A DNA stretch of 64,000 bases, taken from assembly GCA_008711295.1 (NCBI GenBank), contig VUYV01000403.1, forward strand, positions 513,622 to 577,621. The letters run 5' to 3'. This stretch comes from Anarhynchus alexandrinus (taxonomy: Eukaryota > Chordata > Aves > Charadriiformes > Charadriidae). A program made the translations under genes and the position numbers. Positions 39,601 to 52,272 of the stretch are shown here, piece by piece. How positions within the stretch are numbered: the first letter of the stretch is position 1; each line of letters opens with the position of its first letter. The notes under the pieces are model-generated. The model saw nothing but the letters and a program-made list of their open reading frames with translations, was not told where the DNA came from and did not search any database.

Positions 39601-40802
39601 CTCGTTCTGCTGCTTTTCCCGGCACGGTGTCATGAAGACTGCCTCTCTGTCTGCCCCTGCAGGATTAGTCTCAAGTAGACAGTCTTCTTCGGGCTTATTA
39701 AAGAGCATTTGCGGCCAAAATATGCTGATGATGTGGCATCAAAATACTCTGATCTCACCAAAGTTTGCCCAGTAACCTCTGATGCAGACACTAATAGGAA
39801 ATTAATTGGGGAAGGAAGGAGAGGAAGATGGAGAAGAGTAGGGGATGTATCACAGGAACAACACCTTAAAAAAAAAAGAAAAGCTTTTGCAGAAGGCAGT
39901 GGTCCTAGGCATTGGGGTATGCTACTTAAAAAGGAATTTAAAAATCAAAGAGTGCTAATCCTGTCTCTGCATAAATCACTTGTTGGTGTTGTGTGTTGTG
40001 AAAGTGGCTCCATACTTAATGTAGGCAACCGTTCAACTCTGCTACTAAGGCTGGGATGATACTTCTGTGCTATAATTCTTGGTGAAAATACAGAATACTC
40101 TTAGGGAAGGTTCTCAGGCCACATATAATTTTCCACTTTGCTCACTGTCAGTACAATAGGGTATTTTATGACCCAGTTTCCCAACAAACAAACAGTGTGT
40201 GGTATTTTAACATTTCTTCCTACAATAGATCTTTGGAGAGCCAAAGATGGTTCCGAGCATAGTTGAAGTCTTCAGACAGTTTGCAGAGACCGTTCCATAG
40301 ATTAAGTCCTCCCCAAAGCTCTTTGGGCCCTCAGTAACTCTCAGGCAGTTGCTCTTTTCAGCCAGCGTAGATTGGTTTTTTTTTTAATCTTCTTGGGGTT
40401 CTCAACTCAGTGCATCTTTACCAAATACAGTACGCGGAAGCTGTGGGTTCACTCATACGTATCATAGATGACCTTTGGATAGCTGTATCTGCAGAGAGAT
40501 TTCGATGTGAAAGTGTAAATGTTAAGAATTTTAAAAGCATCACCTTTATGCATTTATTCCTTATGAGAACATTATTACTCCGCACTCTAAAATTAATTTT
40601 TTTTTTTTTCCAGTTTAGCTTAATCTTTTCTAAAGCATACTAAAATAAGCACTTTTAACACAGAATAAGAGGGTCCACCTGGGAAATACTGTTGAGCAAC
40701 TAATGAGGACTATTTTTCTATGTAGAAAACCCCTTAGATTTTTGTGTAATTGATGTTAGATGTTTCTGAAATAAAGGCGTTAGCTTTACAGTTGCTATAC
40801 TC

Positions 40803-40870
40803 TGTGTGTGTGTAAATATATATAAATACTATATAACATTTATATGCTATATATATATTTAGTATACACA
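40803..40870. repeat. TG then TA-rich simple tract
   Basis: A short (TG)n is followed by about 50 bases made almost only of A and T with several TATATA cores, ending in tagtatacacac. It is simple sequence with weak dyad symmetry. Confidence 0.7.
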
Positions 40871-43314
40871 CTAATAAATAGTCATTAGCTTATGGTTTTG
40901 CTGTCAGGAAAGCAGGTTTTCCTGTTTTATGGGACATGTCTGTTGATGGGTGTCTTGGGGTTGTTTTGTTTGTTTTTTATTTTTTTCTTGGAGGAGCTTC
41001 CTTATTCCCTTTATAGCCTTCCTCCAGCCAAATTTTCTGTAGGCCTTTGCTCTTTCCTCAGCGGTGACTGGTGAGTCTTTGTATTTTTCTGAGTTTTCCA
41101 AGATGCAACTAGGTCATTAAACCAACCAGCTTCTGCTACCTGTCAGAGCATTCTGGATTAAGGCATGATTATTTAAAAGAGGATCAGAAGTAAAAAATCC
41201 TGGCAAACTGAATTCTTTCCCCTTTCACCTCCCTGACTTTGCCAGGATTTTAATGAAAAGCCACCAAACCTCAGAGGAAAACCCTCCAGGTTCAGGTACA
41301 AAGAGTCCTCAGAAATCTGTTACTACTTTGGCTTCATGATTACCTGCAAGCATAAATTCAGGGAAATTGGGTTTATGTAAACAAAATTTCTGGCAGGGGT
41401 TGTTCATGAGGAACAATTCCTAAGAAAAGAAATCTTGTGGCTGATGTCATCCCCTGCATCCTTTTACATGGTGAATCTGTGCTACTGGTTAAGTAGTGCA
41501 GCTTCCTGAAAATAAGATCACTGTGGTCTTGAGATGTTTGGCACCTAAAGCTGTTCCGTAGAGGTTGCCAGCAATTGAGAGAACAATAGGAAAAAAAAAA
41601 ATCTTAAAAAGTTTGCGGTGCTCCTCTGCAAATCTCTCGCTATTTTGAAGTGAGTTTAGGAATTTGGAATTATAGGTTAGAAAGTTCAAAAAGTGATCTG
41701 GAAGAGCTTGTGTCATCCCCATCCCCCTCAGCGATGGAAATGAACCTGTGGGACAGGAGAGTTCTGTCAGTGGCCCATATCTCACTTCCTTTTCTGTTTC
41801 TCATCACTTCCCGACCTGAATAACAAATACAAAGCTTTGGTTTGGAAATACAACTATTTCCCAGAAGAATGATATTTAATATTTCAAACAGGATGTATTC
41901 TACCAGACCTTTGTGATAACTGCTTCGTCAGTTGTTTGTATCATTTACGTTTTTGGCTGTCTGAGCAAGAGCTGATGTATGTACATATCACTACAGCTTA
42001 TATGAATTCAGTGCAGGGATGAGCATAGAGACAATGCAGATACTTTATGCACTTGTAAATAGTTTTTCTTTTCCGATTAACAGACATACCTGGCTGAGGC
42101 CCCTTCCCCTAAAAATATATTTGCAGAACTTTTTTTTTTTTTGTTAACATTTTCATGTGGCAAAGTCCATAACTAGATGAAGCTTTATGCAGTGCAATAT
42201 CTAAAAAAAACTATGCTGCGCTGTAATGTATTGTTACAGATAATGCTGTAAATACTTCTCTCATGTTCCCTCCTGTCTTTCTGTGCTGCAATATTCTTTT
42301 CTTTCTGATAAGCTTCAAAAAGTTATTTTGGATATTAACAGTGCATAGTGGTATGAAAAATACCACTTAAACAGAGGCTGTTGGAACAAAAAATTCTGCT
42401 CAGTGGGAAAAGATAAAGTTAAATTGTTTCATTTCTGAAGATGTGGATCAAGATGAAATGCTGAACTTCCCTGTAAAAACAAACACTTGAAAGAAAATGT
42501 TCTTGGAATCAAGAATATTTTCAAGGGAAATGGTTTAGGCTCCTTCCACTATAATACCTATTCCAACATATGAATGTCTTATTTCAAGAAAAGTTTAATT
42601 TCAAAACATAATGTGTATATATGGTTTTTTTCCCTGTTACGTATTTTAATGAGATGTTTACATTTGCAAATGTAATCTAACAGTTGTATTCTTATAGACT
42701 CAAATAAATCAATTTTCTTCATTATTTGTATGGTGTTTTCCATTTTTTTCTTATCAGCATAAATTTTGATGCTAATGGTCATTTGATGGGGGGTTATAAG
42801 AATGGTAAGCATACTTACCTCCAGCAGTATTTTCAGTTAACTCTTCTGCAGTTGTGATTTTGGAGTATTTGTGAGCATTATACATATTTTCTATCCAGTA
42901 GCCACTAGCTACAGGCACCAAATAGCTTATATACAAAGAAAATAGTTCTCTCTGTGACTCTCAGGAAATGTCTTCAAAAGCTGCATTTTTAAGTCGTAGT
43001 CATTTAAAATGTTCTTTATTCTGTGCTTCTAAAACCATTGTGACGTATTTCAAACATACGAACTATAGCTGGGATAAGTAATGGTGTGTCCTGTTAGCTA
43101 TTGAATAGATTCCTTTTTTTTCCCCCTTTTGCCCCCCCCCGCCCCCTCCATTTATGCTGTGATTGACAAAGGTTAGCATTATCTGTTTTTAGTCTCCTGA
43201 TCCATATGAATAATACAACGTTCATTTTCTTACTATTTATGTACTGCTTTTTATCCTCAGTGGAAATTACTTTGAATCTACAGATGAAAAGCATGCTAAT
43301 TTATAAAACTCAGA

Positions 43315-43410
43315 TATCTGTCCTAATTTTACAGATGTGGTAAACCAAAGGAATGAGATAATTAATAAAACTGAGCTCTGCAGTGAAGTCAGAAATGGTT
43401 TTGCAGCAGA
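43315..43410 (+). repeat. Possible fossil MIR/L2-type tail
   Basis: 'cctaattttacagatgtggt' followed by aaaccaaaggaatgag resembles the ancient amniote element tail form 'attttacagatggggaaact' gaggcacagag. It is heavily diverged and recognised only by eye. Confidence 0.3.
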
Positions 43411-43631
43411 CATCACGTGGCCTAGGGTTTGGACCACAATGGACATATAGAGAGACTCCAGTTCCTATCTGAGTGATCGATGCGGCATCTACAAGCAAGG
43501 GTCCTTTGTGCAACAGCCTTACAAAATTTACCATGGAAAAAAATGGCAAAGTAATATTTGCCCAACAGTTATTATAGAGGTTGTGGAAAAAAAAAAGGTT
43601 GATATTTTGTTTGCTCCTTCCAAATAGCGTC

Positions 43632-43721
43632 AGTGTGTGTGTATACAAATATTTTTATAAAGTTTATATATTATTAAGTATAAAATATGTATTATTTTAT
43701 ATATATATATATACACACACG
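43632..43721. repeat. TG/TA-rich tract with inverted GT and AC ends
   Basis: A GTGTGTGTGTATAC run at 43633-43646 and a TATATATACACACAC run ending at 43720 flank an AT-rich spacer of about 60 bases. The ends can pair, so the tract is an extrudable hairpin as well as a length-variable microsatellite. Confidence 0.7.
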
Positions 43722-44499
43722 TAAAAATAAAACCCACAGGCATTTTAAGAGCAGAGTTCCTTGAATGCATATCTGTGGATAATTTGTGGTTGTCTTCCTC
43801 CTGGGGTTCAGCAAACTCCTGCTTTTGATGGCAGCTTGCTGCTATTTCGAGGGCAGAATGAGACGGTGGAATGACTGTGGAAAAAACAGTACACTGGGGA
43901 GATGGTATTGGGAGGGGGCGGCAGTCTCTGGGATGGATCTTACATGATTGCTGAATCACAAAGGTCTATTTATTTATTTATTTTAAAAGATATAGTGTAC
44001 ATAGAAACCCCTCGCATTTACATGTTTGAAAATGCAGTACTCTTTGCAGGGTGGGAGGCTGAACGTGGCTTTTCGAGGCTGCTGCCACAGCGCGATGAGT
44101 TGGGAGTTGTTCTTGCTTAAGGTTTGCAGTTTTGGGCAGTTCTCTTGTGGCTCGGTGAGGTATGTGAGCACCGGACAGCATCCGTGTTTCTGCAGGGTGC
44201 GATGCTGCCGGGTGCTGGGGGTACTGCTGGAGTGTGTGCTCCACTTCAGGCTGTGCATGGTCTAATTTGCAGGGAAGCCCTTCAGATTGTTACAACAGTT
44301 TCTTCTAGAAAGAGAGCGTAATTAAACGTAAGCCTTTCAAGGTCAGCTCTTCTGTGCTGATACTCGTAAGTGCTACAATTAAATGCTTTACTGTATTTGC
44401 ATGTAGAATGGCTTCCACTTAAGAGAACTCTGCTTGCTGTGCAGGTACTACACATCTTAATTCACAAACACATGTATTAGCAAGGTATGGGTTTTTTCG

Positions 44500-45215
44500 A
44501 GGACAGGGCTGCCATTTGGAGGCACCCCAGCAGGCTACAGTAATGGGCTGAACAGAACCTCATGAGTTTCAGAAATAACAAATGCAAAGTCCTGTACCAA
44601 GAAGGGACTCACCCCTCCATCAGGACAGGCTGGGGACCACCTGTCTGGGAAGCTGATCTGCTTGAGAAAGACCAAGGGCTCGTGGTGGACAGTCAGCTGG
44701 GCAGGAGTTGCTGGCATCGCTGAAAGCTGAGAGCTTTCTCATCAAAAAAAGAGACATCAAAGACATTGACAGACTGTTGCGAGTACAGCAGGGGCCACCC
44801 TGATGGCTGGGGGCTGGAGCACATGCCCTGTGAGGGGTGGCCAAGGGAGTGGTGGTTGCTCACCCTGGAGATGATACAGCCACGTGTCGTGGTTTGGGCC
44901 TCAAACCAGGACACTGTGGGGGGACTTCACAGCAGCCTCCCAGCATGTGGAGAGGTGACTGAAAAGACAGTGGCCATAAATTGAAAAAGGAGAGCTTCCA
45001 ACTGGGTGGAAGCAAATTATTTTTCAATCTGAGGAGAACTGAATGCTGAGCAGGTTGCCCAGAGAAGCTTTGAAGACACAGTCCTTGGAGGTTTTCAAAA
45101 CCTCACTGGACAAAAGCCCTGAGCAACCTGGACAGGCTTCAGAGTCCACCCTCCTTTTGAGCAAGAGGCTGAACTAGAGACCTCCCAAGTGATTTCTGTG
45201 ATGCTAAATTCTACT
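44500..45215 (+). repeat. Old degraded CR1 LINE 3' part
   Basis: Successive landmarks of the CR1 3' region occur in order: 'gaacctcatgagtttcagaa', aaatgcaaagtcctg, 'gggctcgtggtggacagtca', ggggctggagcac, 'gagcaggttgcccagagaag', 'ccttggaggttttcaaaacc' and gcaacctgg. The final part matches the tail with ggctgaactagagacctccc. Many indels and substitutions show age. An unrelated 38-bp hairpin sits inside at 44881-44918. Confidence 0.85.
44881..44918. repeat. Imperfect 38-bp hairpin within the CR1
   Basis: The left arm cacgtgtcgtggtttg and the right arm caaaccaggacactgtg are inverted copies with one mismatch and one one-base indel, around a short ggcct centre. Aligned by eye to other CR1 copies (the GAGAAG..GGGGACCTCAT region), this segment looks like an insertion. 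It could be a remnant of a terminal-inverted-repeat element or of an LTR end. Confidence 0.6.
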
Positions 45216-45220
45216 TTTGA

Positions 45221-45300
45221 GAGAAACTGAGACACGGTGTTTGTAACTTGCTTGAGATGACATACCATCTGTGGCTGAACTGGGAATAGAGTTATTAATT
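45221..45300 (+). repeat. Fossil MIR/L2-type tail next to the old CR1
   Basis: The sequence 'gagaaactgagacacggtgt', ttgtaacttgcttgagatgaca, then 'ctgtggctgaactgggaata' follows the order of the familiar gaaactgaggcac / taacttgcccaaggtcac / ggcagagctgggaatag landmarks of ancient amniote elements. It abuts the CR1 fragment. Confidence 0.5.
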
Positions 45301-46497
45301 CTGAGGCTCAGTGGTGCATATGTGCATGCTAATGAGATCTCTTGGGTGAAAGAGCCATCACCGCTTGGGAAAATAGCCTTGAGAGAAATCTAGGTTAAAT
45401 CCACATAGCGTTCCATCATACTAATGTCTCAGATTCAGGCAGTCATAAGAGAAAAGCAAAGACGTTTCAGACATAAGAAGTGAGCAGGGTAAGGAAGCGA
45501 CAGGAACTGGAACAATCAAGGTCAAAAAGATAATTTAGTATTGATCCATTTTAAGTGGAACAGGAACCTTCCAAGTTCCTGTTTTGAAACATTGAACTAA
45601 TAATTCAGGATAAAGTCGAGAGAAATACTACATTTCAAGTTACAGGTTTATTTAATGTAGTTTTTATAAGCATGGTAGAACGCAAGTCAATTTTAAGTCA
45701 AAGAATGTGGGTGGGGAAAAGGATTTTGGCAATGTGTAAAAATGAAGCATTTTTAAAAATTGGACAGTTTATTGAAATGCCATGTTTGACATGCTGTAAC
45801 CATAATGGGTGTAGTGATTTTGTTTTCTGAAGGCAAAATGTATTACGAAGAATGTGCCATATAACCTCTCAGGTTTGGGGTTTCTTATTTAAAAGAAATA
45901 AACACACCTCAGGCATCTCTTGCCAGATGTCTGTGCAAGTTTTTGTCTGTGTGTTTTGGTCTATGACTTGCAAACTGTTGCACCAGAACACTTCTCTTTT
46001 CTTAACATACTTGAGAAAAATAGGTGTGGAATGCGGAACAAATTTCCATCGTTCTAATTTATGAAAATGTATAGGTAAATTAATCAACATTTATATATTG
46101 TATAAAACAAAAACAAAACTGGCTTCTACCACTTCTTCACTAGCAAAGCTTATGAAAACTTTTTGTATTGTGTATGGTGGCAATAGCAGATCTCTGTGAC
46201 TGTCAGTGGCACAAGAACTTTTGAATTCAACATCCAGACATTTAAAGACAACACATTTTCCAAGTGTTGTAGGTTTTGTTGAAGTTTCATGTTGTGGGCA
46301 AGGGGAGGGGGGGAGAAAGCAGAAGAATCATAAAGCCCCAAAGTGAAGGAAATAAATGATAGGGGGAGCTTTGTTACTTGTCTAGCACAGAGCCAGCGCT
46401 TTTATTTATTTTTGGTTAAATAAAGCAAGTGGTTAAGGTTATTTATTAATCCTTTCCCTGTACAGTATTGGCGTTACTTAAAAACTGTAGATGTGTA

Positions 46498-46712
46498 TCA
46501 CAGAATGGTTGAGGTTGGAAGGGGCCTCTGAAGGTCATCTGGGCCAACCCCCCTGCTCAAGCAGGGCCACCTAGAGCCAGTTGTCCAGGACCGTGTCCAG
46601 TTGGCTTTTGAGTATCTCCAAGGATGAACACTCCACAACCTCCCTGGGCAACCTGTGCCAGTGCTGAGTCACAGTAAAAAAGTATTTCCTGATGTTCAGA
46701 AGGAATATAAGA
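46498..46712 (-). repeat. CR1 LINE 3' end, inverted
   Basis: The plus strand begins atcacagaatggttgaggtt then ggaaggggcctctgaaggtcatctggg. This is the reverse complement of the CR1 3' end (CCTCAACCATTCTGTGAT), with the 3' terminus at 46498. Matches to other CR1 copies continue through the ccctgggcaacctgtgcca landmark to about 46712. It is truncated at its 5' end, as is usual for CR1. Confidence 0.92.
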
Positions 46713-48154
46713 TGGTATTAAGACCCTGTTGTGCTGACTGCTGTACAGAAAGGGAAAGGAGAGCAGTCCTTGGCCCTGAGTGTTTACAGTGAAAATGCAG
46801 GACAAAGAGGCCCAGGAGTGTTGGTTGGTGGGGCAAGCTAAAGGTAGAGCAGTTCTGTGGCCATAGCCCAGCACCTCTTCCTAAGAGTGTAGCACATTGA
46901 TGTGGTGAGCGGTTTATCTTGTAGCAGTAATGAAGGGAGAAAATGGAAATAAGGTTTGTCCAATACTCTGCACGTGGCAGAGACCAGAGAACTCTGCTTT
47001 GGAGTGGGGAAAGATACGGGGGGCATAGACGCAGGATAAGAAGGAAGTTAAGACTTGAAACCACTGGGTTTGGTGGTGGGAGAAGGGAGTTGAGGGATCT
47101 TGGAACTGGACAGAGAAAAGAGGAACGATTTGTGGAACACAATTAGAAGAAAACGGAGTAAAATACAGCGTGTGGTTAGTTGTGCAATTGCTGTAAGCAG
47201 CCTGGGATGAGGATGTAGCTGAAAGGTGTACATGTGAGTCACCTGAAGAAAGTCCTTGCCTGGTCTACAAACACAGAACTTTCAGACCATTTAAATGAGT
47301 GTGGTTTGGTTTGGGGTTTTTTTTGGTTGGGGTTTTTTTTTCTCCACTTTCTAGACCATATAAGACCAACGCTAACAATAAAAATAACCACTCTTAACAA
47401 CACTGTTCCCAAATTTAATCAAAACAGCATACTGAATAGTTACAGGCTGCTGCTTCTTTAGCTGTCCTCTTTAATTGTTGGCTGCTATCAAGTTTTGTAA
47501 TCTCTTATCTCAGAAGTTGAAGGCAGTCTTTAGGTAAATCGGGATTACTCACGTCAGCTAAGAATTGCAGGATTACTCTTCCGAGACAGCTTCTTTTATT
47601 GTCCCTCTATCATGTAGCTGTGGGTGAACTGCTGATTCACATCCTTTACGTTCACTTTATAGTTGTTCGTTGACTTCCTGCAGAGAAATTGAACTCTTCA
47701 TGTTTCACCATGTTTCTCTCTAGTTTTATTTCCTGCGCCCCTTTTCTTCCCTGTTTTTTGTTCTCCCTTCACCTCCATCTTTCCCGATACATGCAACTTC
47801 CTTCCCATCCGCCAGCACTGATTCCCTTTTTAAGATTATCTTGAGCTGGCGGTTTATACTAATGTTTTTATTCCATGATGGTTATGACATTTGAACCGTG
47901 AAATGAGTCATTTGACAGGCATCTCATTTTTTAATACAACACACCTATTATTTGGTGAAAGGTAGCATTCAACTAATATGAAAATGACCTCAGACTTTGA
48001 ACTTTGGAATGTATTTTCTTGCCGGTGCTGTATTTCCTAGTGCTGTACAACAGATTTTGTGTTTGCAATGTTATTCTATAGAACATATATAGATAGTAGA
48101 AATATGGGAAGAGGTTAATAGTACCAACTGCCTCATAGATAATTTAAATTAATT

Positions 48155-48225
48155 AATCTCCTTGGTTATCCAAGCTACGTGACTGCAGCAAGCAACACCA
48201 GAACTAAAGTCTGGTTTTCATGCTA
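48155..48225 (+). repeat. Possible fossil MIR-like tail
   Basis: 'ccttggttatccaagctacg' tgactgcagcaagcaacaccagaac resembles the ancient element landmark 'ttgcccaaggtcacacagca' agtcagtggcagagc. It is weak, based on one short colinear match. Confidence 0.25.
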
Positions 48226-49057
48226 TTCTTTGGGCAGAGAGCCTTTGGCCAGATGGACAAGTCCCTGTCCATCTTGACAGAAGAGGAACTGGCAGTGCTG
48301 CCACAGCGGGGTTGCAGTGTTCAGATATCGACTGTACATAAACAACCATAGCTTGTTTTCAGGCTTCATCATCTGCGTAGAAAGAATACGTCACTCCTTG
48401 TGATAAGCGAGAGATCTCTGAAGCATCTATTGTATACAGAGTCTGTTTTTCCAACTAGCAAGTTAAAAGATCGTTGTACTTAAAATTTAAATTTAATTTT
48501 ATTAGGAAGCATAAAATTGCTGCTTGAGAGGCAGATGAGTATGATGGCCTTCCAGATTTGCAGCATCTGCCAAGTGAGGAGTCTTGCAAAAGCCTGCCTT
48601 AATTTCCCATCTGCAACAAGTAATAAATAGAATACCAGGCTTGGAGCAGTCTTCAGGCAGGAATACCATGGGAGGAATGCAGACCTCTTTCTAAATTGAG
48701 TTCATTTTAAATTGACTGTCTTTTGGGAGGGTTTTCTACAGATGCCAGATTTACAAGTCAGAGCAGGCGAGCCTGACCAACAGAATTCAGTTTATACAGC
48801 CATTGGTCAGTATTTTATTTCAAGACTTCTTAGCCTCCCTCATTAAAAAACACTTTCAGGGAGTCATCATTAACTTCTCTTTTCCCCATTCCACTCATTA
48901 AAGCTGCAGTTGGTCAATATTTGCCTTTAGGAAGCTCAGTCTGCCCCACTGCATTGTGTCCATCGGTGTGAGCTAACTGGCACGCAAAGGACCTCGAAAG
49001 AAAACTGTTCTGAACAGTTTCCAGCCAGTTCTACCCACACTAATTGTAAGCTTTTAT

Positions 49058-49085
49058 ACGTGTGTGTGTGTATATATATATATTA
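49058..49085. repeat. (GT)n(AT)n microsatellite
   Basis: A compound dinucleotide tract, tacgtgtgtgtgtgtatatatatatatta. Simple sequence of short length. Confidence 0.85.
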
Positions 49086-52000
49086 GATGTTATTCTCAGA
49101 TGCATAATTACAGACAGTTTGTGTATTACACTGCAGACATTTTTAGTCATATTTGTAATACTCCGAATCTGGTTTCTCTGTGGATCAAAGACCGTGTGTT
49201 GGTTCTGAAAGACCTTTTCTCCTCCCAAAATTTTTACTGTTACTGTATCTATTTTTAAATTTGGCCTTTATCTTTTGCATAGGTGCATAATGGTCATACC
49301 ATATTCTGGACTCTCCACAGCATATCCAAGCACATCCATCGTGTCTGGTTTAGGTGGATTTTTACCTATTCATACAAATTTTTTACCTATTTTTACCTAT
49401 TCATATAATTTTTTTTAATCCTATAATTGATGTGTGCTTAATTTCTGCAATGGAACAAGGTCTGATAATCTCATCCATTTTAATATGAACTAGACATATG
49501 CCTTGTAAGTTTTTAGACTGCTTTACTTTCATAATGTTAAAGCAATTATATTCCACTATGTACAAAAAGCCACAAGGGGAAAATCTAAGTAATTACCAAG
49601 TCTAATTATACACATTTGTGGCTCAGTATTGAAGTTTCTTAGAAGAATTTTGTGATGTTGCCTCAAACATGAATTTGGTGCTTCTGAAATTCAGCAATTA
49701 ATTAAAGAAAAAAAAAGTAGCATTAAAATTGAACTGAAAAGAGCAAGAGAATATATGGCCAGTAGCCATTAATAACTGCTAATGTTTGCAGATTTAGAGG
49801 TTATTAACTTTTTTTTCTTTCAGTCCACTCCAGGACAGTTAACGCTAATTGTCATAAATACGTTCTTGTGAAGATCTCTCTCTCTGTAATTGAGAGGTGC
49901 TTTGGCAGTTTGTGGTATCATTTTGTCCATCTCCCAAGTGTTTCATGGTTCCAGCAACAAGACAAAGTGCAGCTTTACATGAGCTGCGGCAGTCACTGAT
50001 GAAGGGGTCTTTACTCAAAACTGCAGTCATCTTGCAACTGCTTTGTGAGAAGACCACCAATTTGAGAGACACCTTTAAATCACAAATAAGAGAGAATTTA
50101 ATATTTCTCATTTTCTATCTACAGGAAAATTGTTCCTGCAAAGCTTGAAGCTATTCAGGTTGGGAAGTTCTGAGCCGTTTAATTTTAACACTGTAGGATG
50201 TAGTGTAGAAGCGGCAGAGAGATGCTTCTGTTTCATGTCTTGTCCATGGGAAACAGGCTAATCAAATGTTTTCCAATTAGAACAATCAGCTCATCAAGGG
50301 AAACAAGCCGGTATTGGGCTTGCATCCAGTTCCTCCTAAGGCATTTTGCATCAGAGAAGATTAGTTCTGTGGCATCATCTTAAAGTTGAGGATTCACCAG
50401 GGAGTTGGAAGTACACGGGGCAGGGATGAAGCAGAAGAGGTGAAAGAAAAGGTCCGGAACAGCCATGATTAATTATTGCTGCCCACAAAAGCAGAGAGGC
50501 ACATTTTTAGAGGTCAGTCTTCACCTCAAGTACATGATGCTTTCTTTTGTCAGATACCTCTGGCCATGGAAAGCTGACCTAGAGAAAAATTAGTCAGTGA
50601 GGGCTGCAGTCTCATGTTGTGCTCTGGCTTCAGAAGCCAGCGCTGTTATCGGGGAACAAAGTGCTGTTGTAACTATGCGGGAAGAGGCGCTAATTCAGCA
50701 CTGTCCCTCTTCGCAGGGATCCACTTTCACTTAATGTTTTTTCTTTCAGAACATGAGTCACCTGGAAGGAGGGTGTGCGTCCGTCACACTTTCTTCTCTT
50801 GCAGTGCGGAGGGTCAGATTTATATAGCGAGGGATGAATTATTCTTTTGGGTCAGTTCAGCCCAAACTAAGCTGTCATGGCAACAATACAAAAGCTTAAC
50901 CAGCTTAGCCACGGGACAGCTACTAATATGAGTATAATTTAGTTTCAGTAGGTTATTTATAATATTTTAATTTAAGGTGGTTTTAAACTGCTTGATGGTG
51001 TACTTGGTTTTCACATTCAGAAGAGGAAACCATTTCTGTGTTCTTTTTCAACAGCATAAAACGTTTTCAGTGTTACCTAATCCTTGTGGTTCCTCTGTAC
51101 TGAGATGCAATACTTTCATGCACTGTCCTAAGCAAGAGGCTAAACTGGGCTTGAACTCTTGCTCTAAATTTGGTGTGCAGTAGGCTGTGGATAACTCAAT
51201 GCAATAGGCAGCTACAAATACAAAGTACGTTACTGTGCCACCATTAAGGATGCCTTCAGAAATAATGATAAAATTTAGGTGCTGGTAGAGGATTAAAGAG
51301 TTGTATTAAAGGTATTGTTTACATCTGTCATCTCGTACATTAAAGCAAACTTATTTAGGGTAGAATACTGATAAACTTGTCCTTCAGGTTCCTTCTAGCA
51401 TGGTAAAAGTGTAAAAGTTACTTTCCTTTTTCTGATTTTTTTTGTGGCCCATGCAAAATTAATGCAACATTAATCCCCTTTTCCAGGTAGATATTCACGC
51501 TGTGTGTGCCCTCTGCACCATTTCCCAGATGCGTATTTTGTAAGTCTTTCTGATGTAAAAATGGAAGAGGCAGTTGTTCCACTAATGGATAATTCTGCTT
51601 GCAGTTAAAAAAAAAAAGCATCACCGGGAAGGAATAAAGATACTCTTTATATTCTTCACTAGAGAATATTTTGGCGTTGTATCTCATAGCCAGTTTGCTA
51701 TTGGTTTTTCTCACATAAACTCTTGTAAGTTAAAATGACAGCTATTTAAAAAAGTTTCAATTGAGTGTCCTCTATCTGTTGAAATATCAAGGGAAATAGT
51801 TACCTAATGATACGGGGCAACATAAAAATAAAATTCCTTGTTTTACCTGGTTTAGATTTATAATTGAGATGATTTATAGAAGAATCCACAGTGAATCTTA
51901 ACCTGACCTGAAAGTTAATTAGATTACCATGGGTATTATGTTCTATTCTCAGTCTTTGCAAACAGCCAGGTTAAAAACCACGCAGCTAGTAATCATGGGG

Positions 52001-52131
52001 TTCTTTACACTGAATTCCTTAAATAATTAGTAATGTAAATAATTTTGAAAGTTTTTACTTGTCTTTTTATTCTGCTTTTTCAGTCCACGGCAACCGTTTT
52101 CTAGCCACTCTCACTTTGCCGTGTAACGTAT

Positions 52132-52272
52132 CCCAGAAATGTTGGTTGGAAGGGGCCTCTGGAAGTCATCTGGTCCAACCTCCCCTTAGGAACAGGATGG
52201 TTGCCACAGCAAGGTCAGCCATGGCTTTGTCTGGTTGAGTCTTGAAAACCTCCAAAGATGGGGATTTCACAG
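52132..52272 (-). repeat. CR1 LINE 3' end fragment, inverted
   Basis: 'tcccagaaatgttggttgga' then aggggcctctggaagtcatctggtccaacctcc and, later, tcttgaaaacctccaaagatgg are reverse-complement CR1 3' landmarks. The exact terminus is degraded near 52132, and the fragment is about 140 bp. Confidence 0.88.
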
